Below are positions 6,243 to 7,890 of a stretch of 7,890 nucleotides of DNA, in pieces (position 1 is the stretch's first letter; every line of letters begins with the position of its first letter). The translations under genes and the position numbers were made by a program. The stretch is from Opitutia bacterium (lineage in GTDB: Bacteria > Verrucomicrobiota > Verrucomicrobiia > Opitutales > JANYEO01), in the NCBI GenBank assembly GCA_025363025.1, contig JANYEO010000248.1:1-7890 (forward strand). Reading direction: 5' to 3'. The notes below the pieces were generated by a model, which was given only the letters and a program-made list of their open reading frames with translations, had not been told where the DNA came from and did no database searches.

Positions 6243-7890
6243 TGGAAGGTAGCATTCTTTTATTAGGGGCTTGCGGGATGGGGATGGCGCCCCTTGCCCT
6301 TTATTTAAAGCAATCAGGCGTTTCTGTTTGGGTGGCAGATGATGCGCCTAATGCGGCAGTTGTAGGTTATTTTGAGCGATTGGGTATACCTTGGTTAAAA
6401 GAGGAATCATGGCCTGCGGGCATTACCCAAGTTGTTTATTCTCCTGCTGTGGGTGAGGGGCATTCGTTAAGAAAAATAGCAGTGGCCAAGGGTATCCCTC
6501 AAATGTGCCGCGGGCTTTTTTTAGCAAAATGCCTGGAAGGCAAGCGGCTCGTGGCCATCGTAGGTAGCCATGGAAAGACGACTACTACGGCTCTTTTGAT
6601 TCATGCCCTTAAATCGGCTCCTAATTTTAAATTTAGTTATTTACTAGGGGGGCTTTTTCGAGATAAGGCGCTATTGCCCGCCCATTATGATAAAGACGCA
6701 GAATGGGTAGTGGCGGAGATTGATGAAAGTGATGGGACGATTGAAGCCTTTTCCCCTGAAATAGTTTTGGCCTTGAACTTGGATTGGGACCACCCGGGGT
6801 ATTATACGAGTGAAGGGTTGTTGGATCAGACATTTAAGCATTTGTTTGAGCAAACCCAAGGGGCAATTTTTATAGCAGCAGAGAGTAAACGGCTATTAGC
6901 GCTGGCACAGGGGTTGAACGTGCCGGTGCATACTTTTAGCTTGGGGGATTTTGGAGATTTTAGCGTCGAGGTTGCAAGCGGTGAGACCCAGGTGTTGTTG
7001 TTGCAGGGGGGAAGGAAAGCAGTTGCTATAGAATTGCCTCTGCAAGGAGATTTTAACGCATTGAATGCCGTGGGTGCTTTAGCAGTTGCAGATAAGCTGC
7101 AGGTGGATTTGACGTCTGATATTTTTAAAGGCTACACGGGGGTCGCGAGGAGGCAGGACAAGCTTTTTGAAGGGCCGCATGTAACGGTATGGGCAGATTA
7201 TGCTCATCATCCCGTTGAGATAGCTGCATTTTTAAACGCCTTTAAAGAGCCAGGAAGGCGTATTATAGGCGTTTTTCAGCCGCATCGTTATACCCGGACG
7301 GCTCAGTATGCGGCTGATTTTGCGCATGTGCTAGAAGACGTGGATGTGCTCTTTTTGCTGCCTGTTTATGCGGCGAGTGAAGTATCTTTCCCAGAAGGGC
7401 AGACAGAGGCGATTGCGGCGTTTTTTAAAGAGAAAGCTGTGGCGCTTTTTGACAGCCAAGACCCTGCGCTTTTAGAGGCTATTCAAGCTGCATGTGAGGT
7501 GCCTTCGACGGTTTTGTTTATGGGGGCAGGTGATATTGAGCAGGTTGCTAGCGCCTTTGTTGAGCAGCAAGTTAAGCTAGCCGGAGAGTCCGATGATTTT
7601 CTGAAGATGATAATCGGTACACTTTTGCCCGAAACTATTTTTAGAGAGCAGGAGCCGCTGGGAGTTAAAACGACGCTGCGGGTGGGGGGCTTGGCCCGGT
7701 ATTATGCAGAACCGACCGATGAGAAGGATTTAGTGCAGCTCATTACAAAGGCGCGTCAAATAGGATTACCTTATTTTATTTTAGGAAGGGGCTCTAATTT
7801 ACTGGTGCCTGATGAGGGGTATGCTGGCCTGGTCATTCGCTTAGCTCAACCCAAATGGCAAATGATTGAGCGTTTAGGAGAGGATAGAGT
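6242..7890 (+). CDS. murC-murB: MurC-MurB fusion: UDP-MurNAc--L-Ala ligase / UDP-MurNAc dehydrogenase (3' truncated)
   Basis: One open frame of 549 full codons without a stop runs off the right edge. Residues 1-445 are MurC, which adds L-Ala to UDP-MurNAc. They include the N-terminal loop GACGMGMA (9-16), P-loop GSHGKTTTT (108-116), EIDESDGT (159-166), NLDWDH (179-184), FNALNA (271-276), RRQDK (303-307), DYAHHPVEI (319-327), FQPHRYTRT (345-353) and MGAGDIEQVA (427-436). After a linker of roughly 15 residues, MurB begins near 458, with TTLRVGGLARYY (477-488) and the FAD-binding GRGSNLLVPDEGY (515-527). MurB makes UDP-MurNAc, the substrate of MurC, so the fusion joins consecutive steps. About 90 MurB residues are visible of the 300 or so expected, so its catalytic part lies outside. 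An ATG at 7607 (Met456) sits at the domain border and could start a free MurB. Chlamydial MurC is fused to Ddl instead. Confidence 0.93.
   Translation, partial: MEGSILLLGACGMGMAPLALYLKQSGVSVWVADDAPNAAVVGYFERLGIPWLKEESWPAGITQVVYSPAVGEGHSLRKIAVAKGIPQMCRGLFLAKCLEGKRLVAIVGSHGKTTTTALLIHALKSAPNFKFSYLLGGLFRDKALLPAHYDKDAEWVVAEIDESDGTIEAFSPEIVLALNLDWDHPGYYTSEGLLDQTFKHLFEQTQGAIFIAAESKRLLALAQGLNVPVHTFSLGDFGDFSVEVASGETQVLLLQGGRKAVAIELPLQGDFNALNAVGALAVADKLQVDLTSDIFKGYTGVARRQDKLFEGPHVTVWADYAHHPVEIAAFLNAFKEPGRRIIGVFQPHRYTRTAQYAADFAHVLEDVDVLFLLPVYAASEVSFPEGQTEAIAAFFKEKAVALFDSQDPALLEAIQAACEVPSTVLFMGAGDIEQVASAFVEQQVKLAGESDDFLKMIIGTLLPETIFREQEPLGVKTTLRVGGLARYYAEPTDEKDLVQLITKARQIGLPYFILGRGSNLLVPDEGYAGLVIRLAQPKWQMIERLGEDR

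Overview
The window is a block of the division and cell-wall (dcw) cluster. Six co-directional + strand genes encode cytoplasmic and membrane steps of peptidoglycan precursor synthesis plus septal polymerisation. The order is mraY, murD, a three-LysM lipoprotein, ftsW, murG, then a MurC-MurB fusion that runs off the right edge. Gaps between genes are 26 bp or less, and murG and murC overlap by one base, so the block reads as one operon. No terminator is visible between the genes.

The order, with a LysM protein between murD and ftsW, is the one I associate with the PVC group; Chlamydia has mraY-murD-nlpD-ftsW-murG-murC/ddl. The MurC partner here is MurB and not Ddl. The MraY and FtsW sequences look to me like those of Opitutae-type Verrucomicrobiota. 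My best guess is therefore a verrucomicrobial (Opitutae/Puniceicoccales-like) bacterium. This placement is from memory and not from a search.

Positions 1-474 hold no convincing gene. Instead they hold a small nest of repeats. A 196-bp non-autonomous, MITE-like element (65-260) has perfect 17-bp terminal inverted repeats and a 5-bp target duplication (ATTCT). It has split one copy of a repeat whose second copy lies inside the element itself. More decayed copies of the same terminal repeat continue toward mraY. The upstream neighbours usual in this cluster (murE, murF) are not in the window.

How the genes work together: MurB reduces UDP-GlcNAc-enolpyruvate to UDP-MurNAc, MurC adds L-Ala, and MurD adds D-Glu. 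MraY loads the finished UDP-MurNAc-peptide on undecaprenyl phosphate (lipid I), and MurG adds GlcNAc (lipid II). FtsW polymerises lipid II at the septum. The LysM lipoprotein is a predicted envelope protein that binds the resulting glycan. The points most worth a second look are the in-frame MurC-MurB fusion, with an ATG at the domain border, and the nested repeat element in front of mraY.
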